From Selenomonadales bacterium UBA7018 (GTDB lineage Bacteria > Bacillota > Negativicutes > Selenomonadales > Selenomonadaceae): a stretch of 64,000 nucleotides of DNA. Made by a program: the position numbers and the translations under genes. Shown here piece by piece: positions 53,136 to 62,348 of the stretch. The DNA lies in the NCBI GenBank assembly GCA_002448305.1, contig DJWY01000025.1, forward strand, positions 310,539 through 374,538. Reading direction: 5' to 3'. The notes under the pieces were generated by a model that did not search any database, was not told the DNA's origin, and was given only the letters and a program-made list of their open reading frames with translations. Positions within the stretch are counted from its first letter, which is position 1. The number at the start of each line of letters is the position of its first letter.

Positions 53136-54450
53136 AGCCCTACGCCTAAAGGCGGGGCTTTCGACAATTAAAAAATTCTAATTCGTCGAGGCTGGTTTAC
53201 ACAACCTCTATCCTGTAAAGCCGTTAAGCTTATCAGGCTACATTTTCTCAAAATATTTAATGCTCCGTTCACATCAGCATTCAATACAATTCCTGTCGCC
53301 GTTTTATATTGTCCGCGAGTAATCCTTCTGCCGCTGAATTTGTACTTTTGTGGATTGTCAGCGTTATAGGTTGGCAGAAAGTCATCATCAAAAAAACTAG
53401 CTTTTGACGTATAACTCTCTTCTTGCTCGACGTAGACAATCCCGTACAGTTTACATAGATATTTGAGTTTTTCACGTAGCTTGCCGTGCGGAATTTGGAC
53501 GAAGTTTTGATTTTTCTGCTTGCCGATGTTAATTTCTCGTTTCCAGCCAGCATTGCAACCGACGACGATATTTCCAATTCGATTTTCTATGCAGTAATTG
53601 ACGATTCGTCTTGCCGAAACGCTCAGTGCGTGATTCACTCGCCGATTGCGTTTTCGTAAGTTTAAATACTGCCGTCGCGTTAATCCCTTGATACCTTGCT
53701 TATCTTTCAGTGCTTGCAATCTCGCATTTTCTTTGTTAAACAAGCGATTGTAACTTTTGAGATTTTTCCCGTCGACGATAAACGCCGACCCGTCGCTTGT
53801 CACACACGTTGCAAGATTATCAAGCCCTAAATCAATTCCCAAAAATTTTCCAGCTTCTAATTTAGCTTTAATCACCTCTCTGTCGTAAACAAATTCCAAC
53901 TCGAAGAATTGAGCTTTATGTTTCGGGTGGATTCGGATTTCTTTAATCGTTTTAATGTCGATGTTCGGAGGAACTCTAAATTTCAGCTCGCAATGTTCTT
54001 TCTTGAAAGCGCGTGACATAGGCAAAATAAAAAAATCGCCTTTAAATGTGACGTGCGTCGCCGGCAGTATCAGCGAGAAAAAATCTTCCTTATCAAAGTA
54101 ATGCGGCAAGTGAATTTGATTGAACTGATATAAACCAGACTTAGCCTTAATTACGAGTGCGAAGAATGACTTAAAGGCTCTATCGACAACTTTTATCGTT
54201 TGTTGGGCAATATCAGTGCCTAGCGATTTGTAATTTTTGCTGTCTTTACAAACGTGATAGTTAGCTACGTAGTTGAGATATTTTTCTCAGCGAAGTAAAA
54301 TTTGCGGACGCTGTAAAGAGCTTCGTTGTAAAGATTTTTAGACAGACGGCACAGCAGACGTAATGTCTGATACTCACGGACAGACATTCCTGCGATTTGG
54401 TTTTTGACTGTCAGATACAAGAACTTAACCTCCCTTCGCGGAGGATTGTA
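53136..54450 (-). mobile_element. IS200/IS605-type element, TnpB-only, degraded
   Basis: Contains the frameshifted tnpB. Its right end has the hairpin AGCCCCGCC-TTTA-GGCGTAGGGCT (53136-53162), typical of these elements. No tnpA was seen. Exact ends cannot be fixed by eye. Confidence 0.6.
53168..54420 (-). pseudogene. tnpB: TnpB (OrfB) RNA-guided nuclease relic, frameshifted
   Basis: The N-terminal part begins at TTG 54420 (GGGAGG SD; LYLTVKNQIAGMSVREYQ) and ends at a stop at 54265. The continuation in another frame (YLNYVANYHVCKDSKNYKSLG...) leads without a start into the 313-residue C-terminal part. A one-base change in the A-run near 54283 would join them. The C-terminal part has RuvC GIDLGLDNLAT, the subfamily motifs VVGCNAGWKREINIGKQ and QEESYTSKASFFD, and the final Asp in LNADVNGALNI. 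The nuclease residues look preserved, but the gene is broken as it stands. Confidence 0.85.
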
Positions 54451-54513
54451 ACAAAATTTCAAAAAGAAAGGAAGTGAACGGCGCGTTTTCTATTTTTCAA
54501 CGCGCCATCTCTG

Positions 54514-55269
54514 ATGAAATTTGTATCCTGGAACGTCAACGGGCTGCGCGCGCGCCTAAAAAATGACTTTATGCCCGCTTTCAATGCCCTCGACGCCGAT
54601 ATTTTCGCACTGCAGGAAATTAAAATGCAAAATGGCGAAGCTATTCTCGATTTGGACGGCTATAATCAGTTTTGGAACTACGGAAATAAAAAAGGGTACT
54701 CCGGTACCGCGATTTTCTCCAAAATTGAGCCGAAAAACTTCTCTTGCGGCATTGGCATCGAAAATTTCGATTCCGAAGGGCGCGTTATCACTCTCGACTT
54801 TGAAAATTTCTTTTTCGTCAATGTTTACGTCCCAAATTCTCATAATCTCGAATGGCTCGAACGTAGAATGGCTTGGGAAGACTTTTTCCGCGCTTATCTC
54901 GAAAATTTGGATAAAAAAAAGCCCGTTATCGTCTGCGGCGACTTTAACGTTGCTCATAATCCCATTGATTTAAAAAATCCCGCCTCAAATCATCATAACG
55001 CAGGATTTAGCGACCAAGAACGCCAAAAATTTTCCGATTTGCTAAATTCCGGCTTCGTTGACATTTTCCGCCAGCGAAATCCAAATTTAACCGGTGCTTA
55101 CACCTGGTGGAGCTATCTTCGCAAGGCTCGACTCACTAATTCCGGCTGGCGTATCGATTATTTTCTTATTTCCGAGCGTTTGACCGAAAAAATTGCCGAC
55201 GCCACCATTGAAAATCAAATTTTCGGCAGCGATCATTGCCCAATCACTTTGAAAACGTATCCTCTGTAA
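54514..55269 (+). CDS. xth: Exodeoxyribonuclease III (AP endonuclease)
   Basis: 251 residues of the ExoIII/ExoA family, base-excision repair. Catalytic motifs: FVSWNVNGLRA (Asn), LQEIKM (Glu), YVPNS, GDFNVAHNPIDLKNP (Asp/Asn), WRIDYFLIS and GSDHCPI (His). The ATG at 54514 starts exactly at the family N-terminus. A purine-rich AAAGGAAGTGA lies ~40 nt upstream, and between it and the ATG is an 8-bp hairpin GGCGCGTT/AACGCGCC, so initiation is unusual. It converges with the phosphoethanolamine-transferase-like gene; the 3' ends overlap by 26 nt. Confidence 0.95.
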   Translation: MKFVSWNVNGLRARLKNDFMPAFNALDADIFALQEIKMQNGEAILDLDGYNQFWNYGNKKGYSGTAIFSKIEPKNFSCGIGIENFDSEGRVITLDFENFFFVNVYVPNSHNLEWLERRMAWEDFFRAYLENLDKKKPVIVCGDFNVAHNPIDLKNPASNHHNAGFSDQERQKFSDLLNSGFVDIFRQRNPNLTGAYTWWSYLRKARLTNSGWRIDYFLISERLTEKIADATIENQIFGSDHCPITLKTYPL

Positions 55270-57094
55270 GTTTATGCTGCCCTAACATTGTTGTTAAAGT
55301 TTCTCGCGTAAATTTATACTCTTCTGACGAAAAATCCTGCCCTGCGTCGTATTTATTCGACTTCGCATTGATTATTCCGCAAAATGTATCGTAAAACATA
55401 TCGTTTGTAAAGTATTTTCCCCGATTATTTCCCAACGTCGCGACTTTTTCGGGGAAAATTTCTTTATATTCCGGCGAAAAATACATGAACATTGGAATTC
55501 TTAGCATTTCAAAGCGGAAAACGTCCGGATTATGCGAAATTTCTAAGTCCTCGCCGTGATCCGAAAAATATATCATCGCTTGCAGGTTCAAATTCGCTTT
55601 TGCGTAGTCAAAAATCTTCGACAGGACAAAATCTGTGTATAAAATCGAATTTGCATAGCTCGGCGCGGCTAACATCATGCCAGAGCCGTTTTTTGTCTCC
55701 CATTTCTTAAATTTGCGCGGATAACGGCTGTTATAATAAATATGACTGCCCATTAAGTGAAAAACTATGAAATTTTTCTCGTTCGGGTCGACTTTATCGA
55801 AGAATTTCAATAAAATTTCGTCCTCAAGCTCCGAAAAATCAAAAGTATCGTCCGTCCACTCCGAAATATCCGCAGTTTTCGCCACTAATGTTATCGCGCT
55901 GTCAAATTCGCCGTATCTGCCCTGATTGCTAAACCAATATGTCTTATAACCCATTTTTCGCGCCGCATCGACGATTGAAACCGATTCAAAAAACTCTTTG
56001 TCGTTATATTGGCTCTGTTCAGTCAGTGCGCGCTGTAAAACAGGCACTGTTTGCGTCCACGAGGCATAAACATTGCTAAAAATTATAAAATCGCCGTCGA
56101 CTGGCGTTAAATTCGGCGTATTTTCCGGCGTTTCTTCGTAATCGGGATTAATTTTGGCATCATCAGGCAAATTTTTAACCGGTAATCTTTTTTCAAGCTT
56201 ACTTTCAAGCCAAATCGTATTATCGAACGGAAAATCCGGATTATATGCGTGCATGTAGTCGCGGCTCGCACTTTCGCCGATAACTAAAATTATTGTGCCG
56301 TTCAAATCATTTTTTGCCGAAATTTTTAAATCTGCAAGTCGTTCAGCGCGATTTTTGCTGTAAAGTTGCGTCTGCTCGGCGTAATCCGTCACAGTTTTAT
56401 ATAATCCAGCCATTGAAGTTTGAGGAACGTAATAAATCAGCGCAGATAAACTCCCAATCAATGAAATTATCGCCGCGAAAAGTTTTTTCCTGTCCAAAAT
56501 GACTTTCGCGACGAATTTTTTATGCGTTCTGTAAAAAAATCGCAAAATCACTCCCAAAACTACGCAGATTATTATTAAATTCGGAATTCCAATCATTGCG
56601 CGTAAAAATTCGCCAGCTTCGTGCCAATTAGTCAAATAAATCGCCATAAGCGACGCCGGCGACAGACAATGCCACGTTATGCAGTAATAAATCAGCTCAA
56701 CTAGCGGAATTAGCAAAAAAAATAGGTTCAGCACGCAAATTATCGCCGGAAATCGCAAAATAACGGTTGCAGAGGCTAAAAATATAAAAATCGCCGTTCC
56801 AACCGCGAAATCGTAATAAATTAGCGACATAAACCATTGCCGCTGATAAGTCCAGGTAAAAAATAGCGGAAAAGCCGCGCTCCAAGCGAATCCGGTTAAT
56901 AAATTTGGCAAATGCGCCCGCGAAAACAAATTTTCGCCGCTCGAATACTGAATCAGCCATAAAAGCGCGATTATTATCGGTATCGGCGGCAAAAAATACT
57001 GCGGAGCCGCCGGTTGACCTATGTCTATGTAAAAAACTTCGCTCAGATAATAATAAAGTGCCGCGTAAGCCAAAAATTTCTTTGAATCGGACAT
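55244..57094 (-). CDS. Phosphoethanolamine transferase-like membrane sulfatase
   Basis: 616 residues. Five or so N-terminal membrane segments (residues ~10-220) are followed by a periplasmic alkaline-phosphatase/sulfatase-fold domain: ILVIGESASRDYMHAYNP (metal/nucleophile region; the nucleophile is the Thr/Ser that follows), NVYASWTQTVPVLQRALT, FHLMGSHIYYNSRYP, IYFSDHGEDL. This is the EptA/OpgE/CptA layout, which moves phosphoethanolamine from phosphatidylethanolamine to lipid A, core or glucans. TTG/GTG-like start at 57103 is possible; ATG 57094 follows GGGG. The acceptor is unknown. Confidence 0.88.
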   Translation of the reverse strand: MSDSKKFLAYAALYYYLSEVFYIDIGQPAAPQYFLPPIPIIIALLWLIQYSSGENLFSRAHLPNLLTGFAWSAAFPLFFTWTYQRQWFMSLIYYDFAVGTAIFIFLASATVILRFPAIICVLNLFFLLIPLVELIYYCITWHCLSPASLMAIYLTNWHEAGEFLRAMIGIPNLIIICVVLGVILRFFYRTHKKFVAKVILDRKKLFAAIISLIGSLSALIYYVPQTSMAGLYKTVTDYAEQTQLYSKNRAERLADLKISAKNDLNGTIILVIGESASRDYMHAYNPDFPFDNTIWLESKLEKRLPVKNLPDDAKINPDYEETPENTPNLTPVDGDFIIFSNVYASWTQTVPVLQRALTEQSQYNDKEFFESVSIVDAARKMGYKTYWFSNQGRYGEFDSAITLVAKTADISEWTDDTFDFSELEDEILLKFFDKVDPNEKNFIVFHLMGSHIYYNSRYPRKFKKWETKNGSGMMLAAPSYANSILYTDFVLSKIFDYAKANLNLQAMIYFSDHGEDLEISHNPDVFRFEMLRIPMFMYFSPEYKEIFPEKVATLGNNRGKYFTNDMFYDTFCGIINAKSNKYDAGQDFSSEEYKFTRETLTTMLGQHKLTEDTFSK

Positions 57095-57171
57095 CGAAAC
57101 CACTTTTCCCCTAAAAATTTTATTGCAAAGCGTGAATGATTCTACCTTGACGAAAAATTTCTGTCAAACGC

Positions 57172-57198
57172 AAAAAAAAATCGCCTTTCGAGGCGTTT
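57172..57198 (-). terminator. Terminator hairpin downstream of the PBP gene
   Basis: Minus strand CGCCT / AGGCG with loop CGAA, followed by nine T. It is the second of two terminators in tandem after the PBP gene. Confidence 0.65.
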
Positions 57199-57210
57199 CA
57201 GAACATAGAC

Positions 57211-57270
57211 AAAGCCCGCATAGAAGTAGTTAATTGCGGGCTTTTTGCTTTGATTTCCTTCAATAAATTT
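57211..57270 (-). terminator. Repeat-associated terminator after the PBP gene
   Basis: AAAGCCCGC / GCGGGCTTT hairpin with adjoining TTGCTTTGATTTCCTTCAATAAATTTGA (read on plus), a second copy of the sequence at 28276-28340. T-runs exist on the plus-strand side, so it works best there; on the minus strand it adds a hairpin before the 57172 terminator. Confidence 0.5.
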
Positions 57271-57350
57271 GATTTTTTCTACCTGTATTTCTCGATTTTT
57301 TCCTGTAGAAAAGCCTTTCCCAAGCTCATTTTATTGAATGGTGCTTTTTG

Positions 57351-59387
57351 TTATGGGTTGAATTGAACTTTAACTGTTGTACCCTTGTCGACGAGTTCGC
57401 CCGCGCCGATACTTTGACTGACTGCAAAGCCGGAGCCTTCAGCTTCAAACGATATGCCCGCATCATTTGCAAGCCGCGCAGATTCGCGAATACTTTTGCC
57501 GTAAAAACTCGGCACGCGAGCGACTTCGGGTGCAAGTTCTTCTTTTGGCGGTTGAGGTTTCGGCTCAATTTCTTTCGGACTTTCTATGCGCTCCATGCCT
57601 TGAATTGAAGCATCGCCTTCGCCAATTTCCGCACTCAATTCGTCAGAGTCAACGCCAAGTGGCGCGTTGCTCGGCTCAATCCTAAGATAGCGGAAGACTT
57701 GCGCAAAAATTCTGCTGGCAACCGGCGCGGCAATTTGTCCACCGTAAAAACTGCCGTAGGGTTCATCAATTATAACAAGCAACGCAACCTGCGGATTTTC
57801 AACCGGCGCAAAACCGCAAAACGACGCAATATATTTCCCGTCGCTGTAGCCGTCGCCATATTCGTTGACTTTTTGCGCGGTGCCGGTCTTGCCCGCTATC
57901 CTGTAGCCGCGAACAGAGGCTTTGCCGCCGCCGCCCGTTGCAACAACCTGTTCAAGCAAGCCAACTAAAGTTTTATCGCTCGCTGAATCAATCGTGCGCC
58001 GAACTTCCTCAATATGCGTCTCGGAATAGGTCGTGCCGTTCGCGTTTTTAATCGATTTAATAATATGCGGTTTAAGTAAAATACCATCGTTAGCAATCGC
58101 GCAAAATGCCGTTATAAGCTGAATCGGCGTCACCGCGATACTTTGACCAATAGCCATTGTCGCGATATCGGAATCAACCATTTCATCGGGCGTATATAAA
58201 ATGCCGGCTTCTTCGCCTGAAAGTTCAATCCCAGTCGGCTCGCCGAAACCAAAAAGTCTGGCGTAACTGATTAATTTATTCGCGCCTAAATCTAATCCAA
58301 CAAGCGCAAAGCCAGTATTCAACGACTGCTTGACGACATCGGCGAAAGTCACCGTGCCAAAGCTTAAGCCGTTCCAGTTCTGAATTTTTTTACCGGAAAC
58401 CATGACATAGCCTGGATCTACAAAAATTTGATTCGGCGCAACAATTCCTTCCTGCAACGCCGCGCCCGCAACTACCGCTTTAAAAGTTGAACCAGGCTCG
58501 TAAATGTAGGAGACGGCGCGATTTTTCCAAACTTCTTGGTCGTAATCCCAAAACCTGTTCGGATTGTAAGTCGGGCGCGTCGCCATTGCTAAAACTTCGC
58601 CGGAGCGCGGGTCCATTGCAATGCAAGTTATCGCCAGCGGACTATTTTCCGCCATTGCCCTATCAAGTTCCTGCTCGACGATAAATTGAATCGCGCTATC
58701 AATCGTCAGCTGAATTGTCTTGCACCTGTCGCCCTGATAACCATGCGGCGCGAAAATTGATTCCAGAATCGGGCGTTCTCGCGTGTCAGCGTAAATAAAA
58801 GATTCCGTGACTTCGCCCTTGATATATCTGTCCCAAGCTTGCTCTATTCCTTCAAGCCCTTTGTCGTCGGTGCCCACGAAGCCCAGAACATTTGCAGCCA
58901 AAACGTCATTTGGATAATATCGCTTAGCCTCGTCGCGAAAACCTAAGCAAACCGCGTAACCTTTCTCCCGAATCAAAGCGCGTATCGCTTCATATTCCGC
59001 TTGCTCAAGCCTACGTTTTATCCACGAAAAACCGCCGCCAACCGCTATGTCATCTAAAATATCTTGTTCTGTCTTGCCGACGAGCGGGGCTAAATCTTTT
59101 GCTAACTGCGCGGCGTCTTCAACGTGATTTGGGTCGACAAAAAGCGATTTAGTCATCGTACTTACGGCAAGTTCGCGCCCGTTTCTGTCGACGATTGCAC
59201 CTCGTGGCGATTGAACCGAATAATCATGCCCGACTTGCCAGCGCATTCTCTCGGAAAGTTCGTTACCCTGCACGAGTTGGAGCCAAGCATAACGGGCGAC
59301 AATTACTCCCATTAGCAACAGCAACGTCACAACAAGTTTAGTCGTTCGTCCTTGCAAGAAGGCTCTATCTTTTTTTTCTTCTGCCAT
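57351..59387 (-). CDS. Class B penicillin-binding protein (FtsI/SpoVD-like) with PASTA domain
   Basis: 678 residues. N-terminal membrane helix (LVVTLLLLMGVIVARYAWLQL), dimerisation domain (SPRGAIVDRNGRELAVS), transpeptidase domain with EPGSTFKA (SxxK), SLNTG (SxN) and AGKTGTA (KTG), and one C-terminal PASTA-like domain (VPSFYGKSIRESARLANDAGI). It cross-links septal or cell-wall peptidoglycan. ATG 59387 is coupled to the telA stop. ftsL, murE or mraY are not adjacent; the gene sits instead with telA, so it may be a paralogue of the division PBP. Confidence 0.92.
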   Translation of the reverse strand: MAEEKKDRAFLQGRTTKLVVTLLLLMGVIVARYAWLQLVQGNELSERMRWQVGHDYSVQSPRGAIVDRNGRELAVSTMTKSLFVDPNHVEDAAQLAKDLAPLVGKTEQDILDDIAVGGGFSWIKRRLEQAEYEAIRALIREKGYAVCLGFRDEAKRYYPNDVLAANVLGFVGTDDKGLEGIEQAWDRYIKGEVTESFIYADTRERPILESIFAPHGYQGDRCKTIQLTIDSAIQFIVEQELDRAMAENSPLAITCIAMDPRSGEVLAMATRPTYNPNRFWDYDQEVWKNRAVSYIYEPGSTFKAVVAGAALQEGIVAPNQIFVDPGYVMVSGKKIQNWNGLSFGTVTFADVVKQSLNTGFALVGLDLGANKLISYARLFGFGEPTGIELSGEEAGILYTPDEMVDSDIATMAIGQSIAVTPIQLITAFCAIANDGILLKPHIIKSIKNANGTTYSETHIEEVRRTIDSASDKTLVGLLEQVVATGGGGKASVRGYRIAGKTGTAQKVNEYGDGYSDGKYIASFCGFAPVENPQVALLVIIDEPYGSFYGGQIAAPVASRIFAQVFRYLRIEPSNAPLGVDSDELSAEIGEGDASIQGMERIESPKEIEPKPQPPKEELAPEVARVPSFYGKSIRESARLANDAGISFEAEGSGFAVSQSIGAGELVDKGTTVKVQFNP

Positions 59388-59389
59388 TG

Positions 59390-60544
59390 TCAAGCTCTGT
59401 TAGCGTTTTTAAGGAGCGCGTCTTTCAATCGTCCTTCAATCGCAACAAGTTCCTTTTCTGCCGCTTGCCGTCTCTGGCGTCCTTCGTACTGAATCCGGAG
59501 CGTTTCTTCAATCGTCGAGATTAAATCTTCGTTGACTTTTTTGACGGTCTCAATATCGACAATGCCGCGCTCATTTGCCTTTGCGGTGTCGATTGAATTT
59601 TGTTTGAGCATTTCTGCGTTGCGCTTTAAAAGGTCGTTAGTTGCGTCGGTGACGGCGCGTTGAAGTTCGATAACTTCTTTTTGGCGCGTCAAGCCTAGCG
59701 CGATAACCATTTGATTTTTCCAAAGCGGTATCGTGTGATAAATCGCCGACTGCACGCGGTCGATTAAAACGCGGTCGTTATTCTGAATCAAGCGGATTTG
59801 CGGCGCGGTTTGAATCGCTAAGGTCTTGCTGATTTTAAGGTCGTGAATTTTTTTCTCGAAACGGTCGACGCTTTGTTCAAAATCGCTGACGACTTGAACC
59901 GCCATTGGGTCGCCCGATTCGGACGCTTGAGCGCGGAGTTTGGGCAAAGTAATCGTGCGCATTTCGTCGAGTTTTTCTTCGCCTGCGCGGATATAAAGTT
60001 GCAAGTCCTTAAAGTATCCGAGATTTTTCTGATAAAGCGTGTCGAACATAACGACATCTTCCATCATTTTAGTTTTGGAATTTTCCAGACCGGCTTGAAT
60101 CTTTTCAACCTGCGTGGAAAGTTTTTCGTAGCCCTGCATAATGTCATCAGCCTTGTTGACGAGCGAACCGATAATCGGCAAGTTGCTAAGGAAACTGCTA
60201 TTCTTTTTTGTCGCGTCGAAACCTTTGACTTTGCCGACTAAATCGTTTAGCAAAACGCCGACTTCGCCGGAATCCTTAGAACGAACTTTAGCAAGTATGC
60301 TGTCGGAAAACTGCGCAATTTCCTTTTGCGCGGGTGCGCCGTAAGTCAGCGGCATACTTGAATTCATAAAGTCTATTCCGTCCTTAATTGATTGAACTTT
60401 AGCGAGTTCGGCGGGCGTGAGCGTCTCGACTTGTTGAGTAACCTTTTCGATTTCCTTAGCGGGTTCAACGGGCGTCACCGCTTGACTTTGTGAATCATCA
60501 GCTTTTTTCTTCGCCAGTAAGTCATTAAGATTTATATCTGCCAT
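59390..60544 (-). CDS. TelA/KlaA family toxic-anion-resistance protein
   Basis: 384 residues, largely helical. The family core is seen in FLSNLPIIGSLVNKADDIMQGYEKL, LDEMRTITLPKLRAQA, and IYHTIPLWKNQMVIALGLTRQKEVI, followed by a C-terminal helical tail. TelA proteins were named for tellurite resistance, but most have unknown physiological roles in envelope stress. The ATG overlaps the end of the XpaC/TM2 gene by 20 nt, with its GAGGAGG SD inside that gene, so the pair is coupled. Confidence 0.9.
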   Translation of the reverse strand: MADINLNDLLAKKKADDSQSQAVTPVEPAKEIEKVTQQVETLTPAELAKVQSIKDGIDFMNSSMPLTYGAPAQKEIAQFSDSILAKVRSKDSGEVGVLLNDLVGKVKGFDATKKNSSFLSNLPIIGSLVNKADDIMQGYEKLSTQVEKIQAGLENSKTKMMEDVVMFDTLYQKNLGYFKDLQLYIRAGEEKLDEMRTITLPKLRAQASESGDPMAVQVVSDFEQSVDRFEKKIHDLKISKTLAIQTAPQIRLIQNNDRVLIDRVQSAIYHTIPLWKNQMVIALGLTRQKEVIELQRAVTDATNDLLKRNAEMLKQNSIDTAKANERGIVDIETVKKVNEDLISTIEETLRIQYEGRQRRQAAEKELVAIEGRLKDALLKNANRA

Positions 60545-61505
60545 GTTTATTCCTCCTCTTGTCCTTTATGTATTGGTTATAAAAATCTTCAACGGGCATA
60601 AACAAATAGCGAATTCCTTCTGCCATACTAATCCACATTGGCAAAGTTGTCCACGACAGCAGGAAATATAACACGCCTTGAATTGTTTTGCCTTGATAAA
60701 ATTTATGTGCCCCGAACGAGCCGAGAAAAATTGCCAACGCCGATTGAATCAATTTTGTTTGAATAATTTGCGGGCGTTCTTCTTCCGGAAAGGGTAAAGG
60801 TAGCGGGCTTGCGTCGACTTCGCCGCGCCGCCGCCTTTGCATACCTTGCGGGAAAAATTTTCTTTGCGGCTCAAGCTCAATCGGGCGGTCAAGTAAATCG
60901 GTATCAATGCGGACGTTGCCATATTTATCAACCTTGCCGACTTCGATTGGCTTTCGCTCAATGCCTTCCGCGTCAAGCTGTTGCTCCATAACCGTCAATT
61001 CCGCATCGACTGAAATAATTTGGTCATTCAGAACATGTTCAAATTGAGCTTGATAAGCTTCATCAAGGGCGGCTAGCGTCTGTTTCATGCGGGCTTTCAA
61101 ATCTTCAATTTTATCCGTCTCCAAATGTGTTTCCTCAAGCTCCTGATACTGCTTGACGATTTTAACGGCGCGGTCTTGATAATAATCAATGAACTTGTAC
61201 GCCAGCGCGATTCGTTCCGGATTTCTTTCAAGGTGATTCAGCAAATTTTTCGCCGTGTGCTGAAGTTGTCGCAACTGATTGACAAGTTCGCGGTCGGAAA
61301 TATTTTCTATAGCCTCCGCTAAAAAATTATAATCAGTCGTCGCCTTGTCAAAGTTTTCTTGAAGGTATTGTGCCCGCTCCGCTTCCAATTCTTTCAAGTC
61401 AAGTTGCGGCGTTCGATTTTTTTTCCAATCCCAAAGAGCTTTCCCGCCGAATATTACTCCGGTCGTCATCAGAATCACTATCAAATAATTTAGTATTTCG
61501 TCCAA
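60525..61505 (-). CDS. XpaC-like protein with C-terminal TM2 domain
   Basis: 326 residues. A short N-terminal membrane segment (EILNYLIVILMTTGVIFGG), a helical region (residues ~50-190) similar to XpaC proteins that often accompany telA, and a C-terminal TM2 domain: KLIQSALAIFLGSFGAHKFYQGKTIQGVLYFL. TTG 61505 follows a GGGAGGTG SD; the frame opens six codons earlier. XpaC-TelA pairs occur widely in Firmicutes; the TM2 fusion is less usual. Function unknown, probably envelope-related. Confidence 0.8.
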   Translation of the reverse strand: MDEILNYLIVILMTTGVIFGGKALWDWKKNRTPQLDLKELEAERAQYLQENFDKATTDYNFLAEAIENISDRELVNQLRQLQHTAKNLLNHLERNPERIALAYKFIDYYQDRAVKIVKQYQELEETHLETDKIEDLKARMKQTLAALDEAYQAQFEHVLNDQIISVDAELTVMEQQLDAEGIERKPIEVGKVDKYGNVRIDTDLLDRPIELEPQRKFFPQGMQRRRRGEVDASPLPLPFPEEERPQIIQTKLIQSALAIFLGSFGAHKFYQGKTIQGVLYFLLSWTTLPMWISMAEGIRYLFMPVEDFYNQYIKDKRRNKHGRYKS

Positions 61506-61560
61506 AGCTCGCACCTCCCGCAAAAATTTTCTCCGCAGATTGTACCATAAAATTTTACAT

Positions 61561-61597
61561 AAAAAAATCCCTACGCTAGGCAGGGGAAATATTTTTT
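61561..61597 (-). terminator. Terminator after plsY
   Basis: Minus strand TCCCCTGC / GCGTAGGGA with a short loop, followed by TTTTTTT. It separates plsY from the XpaC-telA-PBP group. Confidence 0.6.
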
Positions 61598-61614
61598 ATC
61601 TGTCTGATTGATTT

Positions 61615-62193
61615 TCAAAATTTATTTTCGCGACCTTCTCTAAGGCGTTTAAGATTTTCCCTGTGACGCCAGACGATAATTACTGCCGCCGCAAGCGCAA
61701 ATGCGAAATACGGTCCAGGCATTTGGAAGGCTGCCGCAAGTATTGGCGTAAGAACCGCCGCAACGATTGAGCCGACTGATACATAGCGCGTGAGCAATGT
61801 AAGTATAAGCCACACCACGAAGACTATCAGCATAACTTTGGGCATGAGAATCGACAAGACGCCAAGACCCGTCGCGACGCCCTTGCCTCCTCTGAAACCT
61901 GCAAAGATTGGGATTATATGACCGACTATCGCGAAGAAACCGCCTATAACCATTGCGCTGGGCGTTCCGATTATGCACGAACCTAACAAGACGCCAATTT
62001 GACCTTTCAAGAAATCCAGAATGAAAACTAAGACGCCCGCTTTTTGACCAAGAACGCGCCAAGCATTAGTCGCGCCGATATTGTGCGAGCCGAATCGTCG
62101 CAAATCTTTTTTCCAAATCAGCTTGCCCAAAATCAAGCCGACTGGTATCGAGCCGATGATATAAGCCGCCAACACCAGACAAAGCCATTTCAT
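61615..62193 (-). CDS. plsY: Acyl-phosphate:glycerol-3-phosphate acyltransferase PlsY
   Basis: 192 residues with five or six membrane segments. Family motifs: YIIGSIPVGLILGK, FGSHNIGATNAWRVLG, FRGGKGVATGLGV, and the C-terminal RHRENLKRL. PlsY acylates glycerol-3-phosphate from acyl-phosphate, the first step of phospholipid synthesis in most Gram-positives. The gpsA and plsX partners are not adjacent. It stands alone between the TnpB element and a terminator. Confidence 0.96.
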   Translation of the reverse strand: MKWLCLVLAAYIIGSIPVGLILGKLIWKKDLRRFGSHNIGATNAWRVLGQKAGVLVFILDFLKGQIGVLLGSCIIGTPSAMVIGGFFAIVGHIIPIFAGFRGGKGVATGLGVLSILMPKVMLIVFVVWLILTLLTRYVSVGSIVAAVLTPILAAAFQMPGPYFAFALAAAVIIVWRHRENLKRLREGRENKF

Positions 62194-62348
62194 AAATTTC
62201 CCGTTACTGAAAACTTATAAAAAGTTATAAAAACTCTTATGTTTCATTCCTGCTTCGCCGCGTCCGCTTTTGCCGGAGCTACTTGCGTTTTTTTTGACGC
62301 TCCACAGGCTTAACTTTCCCGCTAACGTACGGGTAGTTTTTCAACCAA

